Of a stretch of 42,163 nt of DNA, positions 25,501 through 33,764 are shown one piece after another. The stretch spans positions 1 through 42,163 of the forward strand of contig URUU01000015.1 in assembly GCA_900551235.1 (NCBI GenBank), read 5' to 3'. Source of the stretch: an uncultured Lachnospiraceae bacterium (GTDB lineage Bacteria; Bacillota; Clostridia; Lachnospirales; Lachnospiraceae). The notes beneath the pieces are model-generated. The model had not been told where the DNA came from, searched no databases, and saw nothing but the letters and a program-made list of their open reading frames with translations. Within the stretch, counting starts at the first letter, position 1. The number at the start of each line of letters is the position of its first letter. A program made the position numbers and the translations under genes.

Positions 25501-27828
25501 CTGGAAGGAGCACCAGGTTCCCTGCGGGATCACATCGTTATCCGTCAGTGCATAATCTCCTTTTGCCTTGCTCTGTACATCAACCGGAACCATGCCGCTG
25601 TATCCCTGAAGGATCGGCTGCATACCAAGTTTACGCATAATGAGCTGGTTCTTTCTTGCAAGATTCGTTCTCCTGGTAAACCAGGAATCATGGACCGGTC
25701 CACCGTATCCGGAAAGGTTTGCCATATATGCCCATGCATAGTAAGCAGGACCTGCGATATAATCTTTGATCTCTTCGTGTGTATAGCCAAGTGTACTTAA
25801 GAACTCTCTCCAGACTTCCTCCTGTCCTGTGATATCCAGCACGACATTGACACCATTGAGTGCCAGCCAGTCAAGCTCTTTTCTCCACTCGTCCTCGCCC
25901 CAGAAAGCCATGGAGTAAGACATGGTGCAGTAATTGTATGCATAACGCAGTGCCACTTTGCACTCTTTATGTACTTTGTTTCCGACTTTTACTATGCGAT
26001 CCGGCATCGTTACCTGATCACCGACCTGGCTGATGCTCACGTTGCAGTAATATTTCAGATAATAATTCAGACCGTTTGCGATCGTCACACCGCTGTTGCC
26101 GGTGATCTTCACTTTACCGGCCGCATCTTCGATCTCATAATAATCGGCTGCGCCTTCTGCCTTATCTTTCACTTCAAAGGTAAACCAGTCTTTGTACTGT
26201 TTACCGAGGTTACGGCTGACAATGCCATAGACTTCATCGATCGTATCCTGTGTGGTAATCTGCGTATTATATGCTGATTCTTCATAGGAAACCGGCGCGG
26301 TAAATACAGCTTTCTTTGCTTCCCCTCTCTTTGTTCCAAGGATACGCACTTCGTTCAGTACCGCTTTGGAGCTTGCGGAATTGTAAGAGAGCAGGATACG
26401 CACATTACTTGCTTTCTTTCCTTCCGCCTGATAAACTTCACCGCCTGCCGGACAACTGTCGGTACTGGTTTTTTCGGCAAGTTTGCTGTAATTCTGTCCG
26501 TCATTGCTATAATACAGGGAATACTGGGAATAACCTTCCTGTGGTGTATACACCTCGATCTGTGACAGATCGTACTCTGCATCAAGATCAAAATCCACAT
26601 AAGCCGGATACTGGTCTGCACTCCAGGTATTGTTCTTGTTTCCATCGACAATACGATCCAGCGTATCCTGGCTGTAATTGCTGTGCAGTGCAGTGCTTCT
26701 CCATACGATATTTTCGGTATCGGCTTCTGCAATCGCTGCTTTGTTTGCAAGAATCTGGAACTCTGCCAGAGAAAGTACGTTATTTCTTCCGGCATCGTTT
26801 TCTGCCTCAAAAACTGCCTTTATGGATTCATATTCCAGATCTTTGACGCTGGGATCAACCTCTGCGGCATTGATCTGCACTTTGTTTGCAGCGCCTGTGT
26901 TTATCGTTCCTGCCGCAAACGGCTGCTCTGCATAAGATCCGTTTTTCACTGCTTTGCCATAAAGCTTATAGGTATAGGATGCATTTTTATTGTCCTTTGG
27001 CAGTGCCAGGACGATCTGACGCATCTTCTGTTCTACGCCAAAACTGACTTCTGCGAAGGTTTCGCTGCTTCCTGCTGCGAACGTTTTCTCCTGGATGGCT
27101 GCTGCGGTTGTCTCATCATTATCGGTGATCTTTGCCTTGTCTGCAGAGGTATTGACTTCACTTTTCAGCGTCAGTCCCTGCTTTCTGGTTGCAGCGATAT
27201 TTTCCAGTTCTACGACTTCTTCCGCACCATTGTCAATGTAGATTTCCGCTTCTGCGATCGCCGGCCAGAATGTGCCGGCTGAGCCGTCATTTTTCGGAGC
27301 GGAAAGTTCCACATACAGATGTGTCATCGCCTGTGCATTTTCAAATTCAAACGTATAGCCATCGTCAAAACTTGCTGTTTTTGCAGATCCCGGTACACTG
27401 ACCAGATCGCTGGTTACGTTATTCAGTGCATATTTCAAAGACACATCGACGCTCCTCGCAGTAAATCCAGATTCGAATTTCAGCACAACCTTTTTCACAC
27501 ATTTCGTGTTTGCCTTCGGCAGTGCAAAAGTTAACGTACACGGCCAGTCTGCCCCATTGTTTACCCACAGCGTAGAAGTGTTGCCATCCACCAGATTTTC
27601 CTTACCTTTTCCTGCTTCCGCACTCGGAACAGTGATCTCACAGTCTGCTGCAATATTGGAAAGGCCACTTTCTGCCTGTGTCTGTACTTCCTGTACCTGC
27701 ACTTTTGCAGCCTGCTGCGGTGCTGCCTTTACCGTCCCAGAAGCATAAAGCGGAACTTCCGTAAATACCATCAGGGAAGCAAGCAGAACACTCAGCGTTT
27801 TTTTTCCGCGTATTCTTTTTCCTTTCAT
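22594..27828 (-). CDS. Giant secreted GH89 alpha-N-acetylglucosaminidase with CBM32, FIVAR and leucine-rich modules
   Basis: Predicted extracellular exo-enzyme releasing terminal alpha-linked GlcNAc, as found on gastric-type mucin O-glycans or heparan sulfate. The 1744-residue protein has a signal peptide (1-35) and about three beta-sandwich modules of F5/8C-CBM32 type (about 55-200, 205-360 and 370-510). The NAGLU N-domain (about 515-605) and catalytic barrel (about 620-970) follow. TDPFHEGG supplies the likely acid/base (about Glu816), and GITPEGSQNN supplies the likely nucleophile (about Glu941), spaced much as in human NAGLU. After the helical C-domain come another F5/8C module (about 1265-1420), two FIVAR helical repeats (about 1440-1570), an Asn-rich linker and a BspA-like leucine-rich domain (about 1610-1744). 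No LPXTG is present. GGAGG supports the start. Confidence 0.9.
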   Translation of the reverse strand: MKGKRIRGKKTLSVLLASLMVFTEVPLYASGTVKAAPQQAAKVQVQEVQTQAESGLSNIAADCEITVPSAEAGKGKENLVDGNTSTLWVNNGADWPCTLTFALPKANTKCVKKVVLKFESGFTARSVDVSLKYALNNVTSDLVSVPGSAKTASFDDGYTFEFENAQAMTHLYVELSAPKNDGSAGTFWPAIAEAEIYIDNGAEEVVELENIAATRKQGLTLKSEVNTSADKAKITDNDETTAAAIQEKTFAAGSSETFAEVSFGVEQKMRQIVLALPKDNKNASYTYKLYGKAVKNGSYAEQPFAAGTINTGAANKVQINAAEVDPSVKDLEYESIKAVFEAENDAGRNNVLSLAEFQILANKAAIAEADTENIVWRSTALHSNYSQDTLDRIVDGNKNNTWSADQYPAYVDFDLDAEYDLSQIEVYTPQEGYSQYSLYYSNDGQNYSKLAEKTSTDSCPAGGEVYQAEGKKASNVRILLSYNSASSKAVLNEVRILGTKRGEAKKAVFTAPVSYEESAYNTQITTQDTIDEVYGIVSRNLGKQYKDWFTFEVKDKAEGAADYYEIEDAAGKVKITGNSGVTIANGLNYYLKYYCNVSISQVGDQVTMPDRIVKVGNKVHKECKVALRYAYNYCTMSYSMAFWGEDEWRKELDWLALNGVNVVLDITGQEEVWREFLSTLGYTHEEIKDYIAGPAYYAWAYMANLSGYGGPVHDSWFTRRTNLARKNQLIMRKLGMQPILQGYSGMVPVDVQSKAKGDYALTDNDVIPQGTWCSFQRPYMLRTTTAAYDKYAKLFYECQKNVYGDVTHYYATDPFHEGGNTGDMSTSDVSSEVLNSMLEHDKDAVWVIQAWQGNPSAGLISGLNGRKEHALVLDLYAEKDTHWNDSSYSGGKEFQKTPWVYCMLNNFGGRMGLHGHMDNIVSGVVDAANNSEMLTGIGITPEGSQNNPVLYDLLFETVWCDDAKKPLTEINTDQWLKDYVTRRYGAESEPACEAMKILENTVYKADLNMRGQGAPESYVNARPAESIGAASTWGNAVVGYNMEELENAAELLMEDYDTLKNSDAYLYDLADVLKQVLSNSSQKYHAAMVSAYRAGNLEEFTEASDQFLSLIDKVEEVLGTRTEFLFGTWVEQAKALADGDDDFTEDLYELNAKSLVTTWASYPQAESGGLKDYSNRQWAGLTKDFYKQRWVMWINQKKAELKGESTQNINWFAFEWAFVRNHKEYTTTASGKDLKELGEDILANYGMRTAASISTNDYTGKVTVTAGSEETVSEKAAAANVLDGDSSTIWHTNYNNAEDMASYEKHYLIFELEDVAKLTGLRYQPRQGGGVNGIVKAYEISVSMDGEDYTKVAEGTWTSDTSWKLADFGEIVRAKYVKFAVKDADSDQAGKCFSTAAEIRLTVSDLAEEEEKTDLNNEAALAKAEYKEADYPAEDYKEIKELIRKAEELAANPKAKKKDVARAQAGLKQAIENLKAVPQKYRSQITDLDAQAAEKAKEKDTYTAESWSKLEEAKKAAEIVKASENATAKQLKEAFDQYQAAMVGLTAKKPDDNKPVQNNNSQNNSNNASQNNSSSAAKIGDVITDASGIFNYTITGNDTVEVKNMTAKGKTKKAVKISAAIRANGRIYKVTSIAANACKGNKKMTSLTIGNNVTKIGKNAFANCTKLTKVTVNGSKLKSIGKNAFKGDKKLKKISLKKVRSLKKVEKAAFWGISKKVTVKVPKNKKKAYSRLLKKGGIAAGRVK

Positions 27829-27865
27829 AAGTTCCTCCATCTTATTCTTTGTCACCAATTACCTT

Positions 27866-28759
27866 CTATTTGAACAGTCCCCGGAAGAACTCCACGATTG
27901 CCTGAATGATCCGTGTAAAAAAATTCCCAACACTTTCTTTATCCACATGGAAATCAAGATCTTCCAGTTTCTGATACAGATCCTTTGCCTGGTCTTTCAG
28001 TTTGTCCACATCCAGATCCAGTCCTTCTATTTTTTTCATCAAACCGGCAATCTGCTGCTTGTTGTCAGCAGAAAGATGAATATCCAGTTCTTCACATGCC
28101 TGCTCGATCACGTTCTGGATATCTTCCGCACTGGTCAGGTTGTTTTCTGCCACTTCCTTTTTCACCAGTGCGATCAGATCTTCTGCTTTTTCAGAATCTC
28201 CGATCTCTTCTACCAGTTTACCGGTCAGCACAAGTTCATCGTTTGCCGCATCGAGGTTTGCATCAGAAACTTCCTCACCTGTCATCGTCTCATATGCTTT
28301 GATCGCACCGACCAGTGCTGCCGTCCCGGAAATGGAAAACGGACCTGCCACCGTGATATCTGCATCTTCAATGCCCGCCGTCAGAAGAGCGTTGCGATAC
28401 ATACCTTCCGTACAGTAGGAAATATTTTTTGTCGTTACCCTGATACCGTTTCCGGCTTCTTTCCCAACGACCAGAACAGAAGAAAGTGCCCTGGTGCCGA
28501 TGATCGATGCATCCAGATACTTATCCAGGTATTCATGCTCATCTGCATTGGTAATGCTGATGATATCATAGTCATCCACATTGATATTATCCAGTCCGAG
28601 CAACGATAAGACTGTCATCTGTTCCTGTGCACTCAGATCTGCACCAAGTGCAAGATACGGCTTGTCGATCACTGCATCCACACGGTCTGCAAATACGGTA
28701 ATACCGGAAGTAAACAGTATCGTCGCTGTCAGAAATACTGCTGTAAATTTCTTTTTCAT
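27866..28759 (-). CDS. Secreted DUF1002 protein
   Basis: A 297-residue exported protein with a clear signal peptide (1-24, ending VFADR) and the DUF1002 pattern: YLALGADLSAQEQMTVLSLLG, SYCTEGMYRNALLTAGI and AGPFSISGTAALVGAIKAYE. The C-terminal third is rich in charged helices and ends with a hydrophobic RIIQAIVEFFRGLFK. DUF1002 has no established function; members in Bacillales and Clostridia are secreted. AAAGGAG precedes the ATG. GH89 follows after 37 nt, so co-expression is likely. Confidence 0.82.
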   Translation of the reverse strand: MKKKFTAVFLTATILFTSGITVFADRVDAVIDKPYLALGADLSAQEQMTVLSLLGLDNINVDDYDIISITNADEHEYLDKYLDASIIGTRALSSVLVVGKEAGNGIRVTTKNISYCTEGMYRNALLTAGIEDADITVAGPFSISGTAALVGAIKAYETMTGEEVSDANLDAANDELVLTGKLVEEIGDSEKAEDLIALVKKEVAENNLTSAEDIQNVIEQACEELDIHLSADNKQQIAGLMKKIEGLDLDVDKLKDQAKDLYQKLEDLDFHVDKESVGNFFTRIIQAIVEFFRGLFK

Positions 28760-28787
28760 GTATTCTCCTTTCTGAATAATCCAGAAA

Positions 28788-28811
28788 AGCGAACGTTCTG
28801 AGACGTCCGCT
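28788..28811 (-). terminator. Possible weak terminator after ksgA
   Basis: AGCGAACGT (28788-28796) and ACGTCCGCT (28803-28811) form a hairpin with one mismatch, followed on the minus strand by TTTTCT. It lies between ksgA and the DUF1002 gene. The T-run is short, so read-through is possible. Confidence 0.45.
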
Positions 28812-28852
28812 CTCTTATCCCACAGGAATTTTTCTTCTGCGGCAGTGCAACA

Positions 28853-29719
28853 TTATCTTAGTTTGGAAAACTCATCTGCAAGTGCCGCAAATTCTTTTAA
28901 TGTCAATGTCTCCCCGCGTACATTGACCGGGAAACCAAGCTTTTCAAAAGCCGCCTGGATCTGTTCTTTCGTTGCTGCAATCTCTGGTGAATTATTCAGA
29001 CCGTTGAGCAGCGTTTTTCTTCTCTGGTTAAAAGAAGCACGGATGATCCGAAACATCAGATTCTCATCCTTTACCGTGATAGGCGGATTTTCATGCAGTG
29101 TCAGCCGGATTACCGCACTTCCGACATTCGGACGCGGCATAAAGCAGTTTGGCGGTACATTTGCCACGATGTATGGCTCTGCATAAAACTGCACTGCCAG
29201 AGACAGTGCCCCGTAATCTTTGGTGCCCGGTCCTGCCTGCATACGCATGGCAACTTCTTTCTGAACCATAACGGTAATGCTCTTTACCGGCACATGGCTC
29301 TCGAAAAGTCCCATGATGATCGGTGTCGTAATATAATACGGAAGATTTGCCACCACTTTGATCGGTCTGCCCTGATTGTATTCATCCGCAAGTTTTGCGA
29401 TATTCAGTTTCAGCACATCTTCATTGATCACCGTTATGTTGTCATACTCTGCCAGCGTCTCGGAGAGGATCGGGATCAGATTGCGGTCGATCTCCACTGC
29501 CACAACTTTTCCTGCCGCCTCCGCCAGATACTGTGTCATCGTTCCGATACCAGGACCGATCTCCAGCACACAGTCATCTTTTGTGATCTCTGCAGACGCG
29601 ATGATCTTGTTCAGCACATGGGCATCGATCAGAAAATTCTGCCCGAACTTCTTCTGAAAGGCAAAATCATATTTTTTAATTACTTCTATGGTTTTCTGCG
29701 GATTTGATAATTTCTCCAT
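28853..29719 (-). CDS. rsmA: 16S rRNA dimethyladenosine transferase
   Basis: Dimethylates two adjacent adenines in helix 45 of 16S rRNA (KsgA). The 288-residue protein has FAFQKKFGQNFLID at the N-terminus, the SAM-binding EIGPGIGTMTQYL (about 52-64), VAVEIDRNL, the catalytic NLPYYITTPI motif (about 125-134) and the PRPNVGSAVI segment. The start is the ATG at 29719 behind AGGCAGGA; the longer reading begins in the tatD tail. It is third in metG-tatD-ksgA, 13 nt after tatD, a classic Firmicutes order. Confidence 0.95.
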   Translation of the reverse strand: MEKLSNPQKTIEVIKKYDFAFQKKFGQNFLIDAHVLNKIIASAEITKDDCVLEIGPGIGTMTQYLAEAAGKVVAVEIDRNLIPILSETLAEYDNITVINEDVLKLNIAKLADEYNQGRPIKVVANLPYYITTPIIMGLFESHVPVKSITVMVQKEVAMRMQAGPGTKDYGALSLAVQFYAEPYIVANVPPNCFMPRPNVGSAVIRLTLHENPPITVKDENLMFRIIRASFNQRRKTLLNGLNNSPEIAATKEQIQAAFEKLGFPVNVRGETLTLKEFAALADEFSKLR

Positions 29720-29732
29720 TGTTTCCTGCCTT

Positions 29733-30503
29733 TCAGTCTGTGATACGGTACATATTTCTCGCGTTCTCATAAGTAACCTTTTCTGCTTCTTCTCTGGAAA
29801 TGCCCTTTAACTCTGCGATCATGTCGAGCACATAGGAAATATAGGACGAACAGTTTCGTTTGCCGCGAAATGGCACCGGTGCCAGATACGGGCAGTCGGT
29901 TTCCGTCAAAATCCGCTCAAGTGGAATGCTCTCCACCACTTCTTTTAAAACTCTTGCATTTTTAAACGTAACAACACCACCGACTCCGATATAATACCCC
30001 ATCTTGATATACTCTTTCGCCATCTCTTTCGAACCGGAAAAGCAGTGGATCACACCTCCGGTCGTTCCGGCATGCTCACTTTTGATCAGATCAAACGTAT
30101 CCTGCGCGGCCTCACGGCTGTGTACAATGACCGGAAGATTTACCTCTTTTGCAAGCTCCATCTGTTTTTTAAACCATTCCTTCTGGAGCTCGTGGGACTC
30201 TTTATCCCAGTAATAATCAAGACCGATCTCGCCGACTGCGACTGTTTTTTCCATGGTACACATCTCTTTGAGCTGCTGCATCTTCCCCTCGTCCAGTTCA
30301 CCGACGTGATCCGGATGCACACCGACTGCCGCATAGACATGCGGATAACGCATCGAAAGCTCTGCACTGTCCTTTGCCCCCTGAAAACTTGCACCCACGT
30401 TTACAATACAGCCGACACCCTGTTCTTCCATCGTGGAGAGCAGGCGGTCTCTGTCTTTGTCAAATGCCTCATCGTCATAATGGGCGTGACTGTCAAAAAT
30501 CAT
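29733..30503 (-). CDS. tatD: TatD-family metal-dependent hydrolase/DNase
   Basis: Cytoplasmic metal-dependent DNase family protein (YabD-type in Firmicutes). The 256-residue protein starts MIFDSHAHYDDEAF with the metal-binding His-x-His, has AVGEIGLDYYWD, PVIVHSREA, VIHCFSGS, and the final LTETDCPYLAPVPFRGKRN. Length and motifs are complete. It lies 14 nt after metG and 13 nt before ksgA. Confidence 0.93.
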   Translation of the reverse strand: MIFDSHAHYDDEAFDKDRDRLLSTMEEQGVGCIVNVGASFQGAKDSAELSMRYPHVYAAVGVHPDHVGELDEGKMQQLKEMCTMEKTVAVGEIGLDYYWDKESHELQKEWFKKQMELAKEVNLPVIVHSREAAQDTFDLIKSEHAGTTGGVIHCFSGSKEMAKEYIKMGYYIGVGGVVTFKNARVLKEVVESIPLERILTETDCPYLAPVPFRGKRNCSSYISYVLDMIAELKGISREEAEKVTYENARNMYRITD

Positions 30504-30517
30504 ACATTCTTTTCCTC

Positions 30518-32491
30518 TTAGCAGATCTCTGCTCCGGACGGCATTTTCTTTTCCGGCACCATTAAAGAAAGTTCACCCTTCTCATCCTCTGCACACAGCA
30601 ACATACCTTCCGAAAGAACTCCGGCAAGTTTTGCAGGTTTTAAGTTTACCAGTACCATGACTTTTTTGCCGACCATCTCTTCCGGCGTGTAATGTGCCTT
30701 GATTCCGGATACGATCTGTTTTACCTGGCTGCCGATCTTAACCTGGGAGCAGAGCAGTTTTTTGGATTTTTTTACTGCCTCACAGGAAATGATCTCGCCT
30801 ACCTGGAACTGCATTTTGCCGAATTCTTCAAATGTGATCTCCTCTTTTGGCTCGATATCAATGCCTTTTTCCTCTTCTTTTTCCTCTTCTTTTTCCTCTT
30901 CTTTTCCTTCTTCTTTTGCCGGATGAAGCTCTGCAACTTTTGCCATCACTTCATTGATATCCATACGTGCAAAGAGGATTTCCGGTTTCTCGGTTACTTT
31001 ATTGCCTGACGGATACAGACCAAAGGTATCCATCTGGGAAAGCTTGCGTTTCTGTGCTCCGAGCTGTGCCAGTACTTTATCAGAAGTCTCCGGCATGAAG
31101 GATTCCAGAAGTGTTGCTCCGACGCTGATGGACTCTACCAGATTGTAGAGAACCGTTGCCAGACGATCTTTTTTTGCCTCGTCTTTTGCCAGTGCCCACG
31201 GCATCGTCTCGTCGATGTATTTGTTGCAGCGTTTGAACAGTGTAAAGATCTCGGTGATCGCATCTGCCACACGCAGCTCTTCCATTTTTGCAGTGACTTT
31301 GTCCGGTGTCTCCAGAACAACTTTCTTGAGTTCTTCATCGACCGGCTCGTTTACATTCTTATTTTCTACCACTCCGCCAAAATATTTGTTGGACATGGAA
31401 ACGGTACGGTTGACCAGGTTTCCAAGAGTATTTGCCAGGTCAGAATTCATACGCTCTACCATCAGCTCCCAGGAGATCACACCGTCGTTTTCAAACGGCA
31501 TCTCATGCAGAACGAAGTAACGCACTGCATCCACACCAAAGAAATCAACCAGTTCATCGGCATACAGTACATTTCCTTTGGATTTGCTCATCTTGCCGTC
31601 ACCCTGCAGCAGCCACGGATGTCCGAATACCTGTTTCGGAAGTGGCAGGTCCAGTGCCATCAGGAAAATCGGCCAGTAAATCGTATGGAAACGGATGATA
31701 TCCTTACCGATCAGATGCAGATCTGCAGGCCAGTCTTTTTTGAACTGCTCGCTGCTGTTGCCGTCACAGTCATAACCGATGCCGGTGATGTAGTTGGTCA
31801 GTGCATCCAGCCATACATAAACGACATGTTTCGGATCAAAATCTACCGGAATGCCCCATTTAAAGGAAGTACGGGATACGCACAGATCCTGAAGTCCCGG
31901 AAGAAGGAAGTTGTTCATCATCTCATTCTTTCTGGAAACCGGCTGGATAAATTCCGGATGGGTGTTGATATGTTCGATCAGACGGTCCGCATATTTGCTC
32001 ATACGGAAGAAATAAGCTTCTTCTTTTGCAGGCTGTACTTCGCGGCCGCAGTCCGGACATTTGCCGTCCACCAGCTGAGACTCGGTAAAGAAAGACTCAC
32101 AAGGTGTACAGTACATACCTTCATAATGTCCCTTGTAGATATCTCCCTTGTCGTACAGTTTTTTGAAGATCTTCTGTACCTGTTTTTCGTGGTCTGCATC
32201 TGTTGTACGGATAAATTTATCGTAAGATGTGTTCATCAGATCCCAGATTCTTTTGATCTCTGCGGAAACTTCATCCACAAAAGCCTTCGGTGTCACACCT
32301 TTTTCTTCTGCTTTCAGCTCGATCTTCTGACCATGCTCATCGGTTCCGGTCTGGAAGAATACATCGTATCCCTGCTGTCTTTTGAATCGGGCAATGCTGT
32401 CTGCCAGAACGATCTCATAGGTATTTCCGATATGCGGTTTGCCGGATGTATAGGCAATCGCAGTTGTCATATAAAATTTCTTTTTATCCAT
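30518..32491 (-). CDS. metG: Methionyl-tRNA synthetase with C-terminal tRNA-binding domain
   Basis: Charges methionine onto its tRNA. The 657-residue protein has the N-terminal TTAIAYTSGKPHIGN (HIGH-type motif), a zinc knuckle with CTPC and CPDC (about 125-150) and KMSKS near residue 300. A fused C-terminal OB-fold tRNA-binding domain (about 545-657, with FQVGEI and LVNLKPAKLAGVLSEGM) completes it. A Glu/Lys-rich low-complexity linker precedes that domain. The start is the ATG at 32491 with a perfect AGGAGG. The leader holds an 11-bp hairpin and repeat copy C. Confidence 0.96.
   Translation of the reverse strand: MDKKKFYMTTAIAYTSGKPHIGNTYEIVLADSIARFKRQQGYDVFFQTGTDEHGQKIELKAEEKGVTPKAFVDEVSAEIKRIWDLMNTSYDKFIRTTDADHEKQVQKIFKKLYDKGDIYKGHYEGMYCTPCESFFTESQLVDGKCPDCGREVQPAKEEAYFFRMSKYADRLIEHINTHPEFIQPVSRKNEMMNNFLLPGLQDLCVSRTSFKWGIPVDFDPKHVVYVWLDALTNYITGIGYDCDGNSSEQFKKDWPADLHLIGKDIIRFHTIYWPIFLMALDLPLPKQVFGHPWLLQGDGKMSKSKGNVLYADELVDFFGVDAVRYFVLHEMPFENDGVISWELMVERMNSDLANTLGNLVNRTVSMSNKYFGGVVENKNVNEPVDEELKKVVLETPDKVTAKMEELRVADAITEIFTLFKRCNKYIDETMPWALAKDEAKKDRLATVLYNLVESISVGATLLESFMPETSDKVLAQLGAQKRKLSQMDTFGLYPSGNKVTEKPEILFARMDINEVMAKVAELHPAKEEGKEEEKEEEKEEEKGIDIEPKEEITFEEFGKMQFQVGEIISCEAVKKSKKLLCSQVKIGSQVKQIVSGIKAHYTPEEMVGKKVMVLVNLKPAKLAGVLSEGMLLCAEDEKGELSLMVPEKKMPSGAEIC
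30870..30912. repeat. Short tandem repeat in metG linker
   Basis: About three units of a 15-nt motif built from TTTTTCCTCTTC encode the repeated Lys-Glu-Glu-Glu linker of MetG. In-frame expansion or contraction would only alter linker length. Confidence 0.55.
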
Positions 32492-32514
32492 TTCTGCCTC
32501 CTGTATAATAAGAT

Positions 32515-32540
32515 GTTGGGGGCAAGTTTTTGCCCCCAAC
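32515..32540 (-). promoter_or_regulatory. Very stable hairpin just before the metG ribosome site
   Basis: GTTGGGGGCAA (32515-32525) pairs perfectly with TTGCCCCCAAC (32530-32540) around a 4-nt loop. It ends 23 nt before the metG start codon. There is no T-run, so it is not a standard terminator. It could protect the 5' end or modulate translation. It adjoins repeat copy C and may be part of it. Confidence 0.5.
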
Positions 32541-32642
32541 TAATGCCTGCGAATTGCTCCGTTACAAAGTAACTCCCGCAATTCTATAAACATTCGGAAT
32601 TCGCATATTTACTGCGCAAATAGCTACTTCCTCATGTTTAGC
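32541..32642. repeat. Dispersed palindromic repeat, copy C (metG leader)
   Basis: The hairpin at 32551-32584 (GAATTGCTCC...CAATTC) is identical, in reverse orientation, to that of copy B at 10833-10866. It is followed by AACATTCGGAAT, a CATATTTAC arm and CCTCATG, in the same order as in copy B. Terminal inverted repeats are not obvious, so this copy may be truncated. Confidence 0.7.
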
Positions 32643-32659
32643 TTTTAACGCTTATTTCT

Positions 32660-32688
32660 ACGGTAACATAGGAATGTTTGTCTGTCAA
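32660..32688 (-). promoter_or_regulatory. Probable promoter of metG-tatD-ksgA
   Basis: A consensus TTGACA lies on the minus strand at 32683-32688. At 17 nt spacing the -10 is only TACCGT (32660-32665), so the call rests mainly on the -35. Repeat copy C lies between it and metG. Confidence 0.4.
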
Positions 32689-32701
32689 GATTTCAGACTT
32701 A

Positions 32702-33706
32702 TTAAAATACGCGACTAAATGAACGGCTCTTCGTATTCCAGTAATACAATCTTCCGGATTTATTTACTTTTGAACCATTTTTCTTTTTTGTCTCAACGCA
32801 TATGTAATACGTCTTTTTCGGATTGATTGCTTTTCCTTTGAATTTCTTGATTGTAACCTTTGTCGTATTCTTGCCAACTGATTTTACTTTCTTATAGCCT
32901 GATTTCAGTTTTGTGGACATATAGATATCATATCCACTTGCTCCGCCGACTTTTCCCCACTGGAAACTCAAACTTCCTTTTTTAACTTTGATTGTCTTTT
33001 CTTTAATGCGTGCCTGATTGAAGCACTGGATCTTTGCTTTCGGAGTGCTGTAAGTTTTGCCATTTACCGTCTTAAACGCCTGAATGGTTACAGTATAAAC
33101 TTCATCTTTCATTTTCGTAAAAGATGCTCTGGAAGCATAGCTGTTTGTGCTTACCGGCTTGCCGACACGTCTGCCTTTGCTGTTATACAGAGTCACCTCT
33201 ACCCTGTCTGCTGTCTCTACTCTGTCCCATGAAACGTCCAGAGTTTTTGCATAAAACCACCATTTTTCCTGTTTGAAATTATGTACGGCTGCCGGAATTG
33301 TCTCTACTGTTATACTTACAGGTGAACTTGTTTTTGTTCCATTCAAGGTATACGCCTCTACCCGCACACGATAATTCTTTCCATCCTGCAGTCCGGTCAG
33401 TGTATATGACGGTGTTTTGGATGTTCCGACCAGCTTCATATCACTGGAGCTGGTGCCAAGATAAATGTTATACCCTTCTGTAGTCAGATTATTCATGGAA
33501 CTTGTATATGTCTGTGCCCAACTGATGCTTACACTGTTCTTATTCCATGCTGTCTGCTTTAAATCTCCTAACGATACATAATAATACGCACTTTCTGCCG
33601 CCTGTACCTGTTTTGCTCCGCTTCCAACCATCGCTCCAACGCTTCCTGCTGCCAGAGTCAGCGCCATAAGGAGCATCATACGAAGTTTTTTTCCTTTTTT
33701 TATCAT
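32702..33706 (-). CDS. Secreted fibronectin type III repeat protein
   Basis: A 334-residue exported protein with a signal peptide (1-37, ending VQAAE) and three fibronectin-III-like modules (about 45-140, 142-235 and 240-325). Typical spacing of SVSISW, YRVRVEAYT, LDVSWDRVE, YTVTIQAFK, LSFQWGKVGGASGYDIYM and YYICVETKKK is visible. There is no catalytic domain and no sorting signal. The third module is very lysine-rich. A role in adhesion or cell-surface binding is only inference. GGAG precedes the ATG. Repeat copy D lies in its leader. Confidence 0.8.
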   Translation of the reverse strand: MIKKGKKLRMMLLMALTLAAGSVGAMVGSGAKQVQAAESAYYYVSLGDLKQTAWNKNSVSISWAQTYTSSMNNLTTEGYNIYLGTSSSDMKLVGTSKTPSYTLTGLQDGKNYRVRVEAYTLNGTKTSSPVSITVETIPAAVHNFKQEKWWFYAKTLDVSWDRVETADRVEVTLYNSKGRRVGKPVSTNSYASRASFTKMKDEVYTVTIQAFKTVNGKTYSTPKAKIQCFNQARIKEKTIKVKKGSLSFQWGKVGGASGYDIYMSTKLKSGYKKVKSVGKNTTKVTIKKFKGKAINPKKTYYICVETKKKNGSKVNKSGRLYYWNTKSRSFSRVF

Positions 33707-33764
33707 GTTTTTCTCCTTTGCTTTGTGCTGTAATTTGGGGTGCTGCTATAAATATCGTAATCAA

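Noticed and set aside
30870..30912. Phase-variable repeat in metG
   Set aside because: The repeat unit is a multiple of three and sits in an essential gene's linker, so length changes would not switch expression.
31505..32572. 355-residue plus-strand ORF over metG
   Set aside because: It is antisense to intact metG motifs; the composition (many Cys, His, Phe) is typical of a shadow frame.
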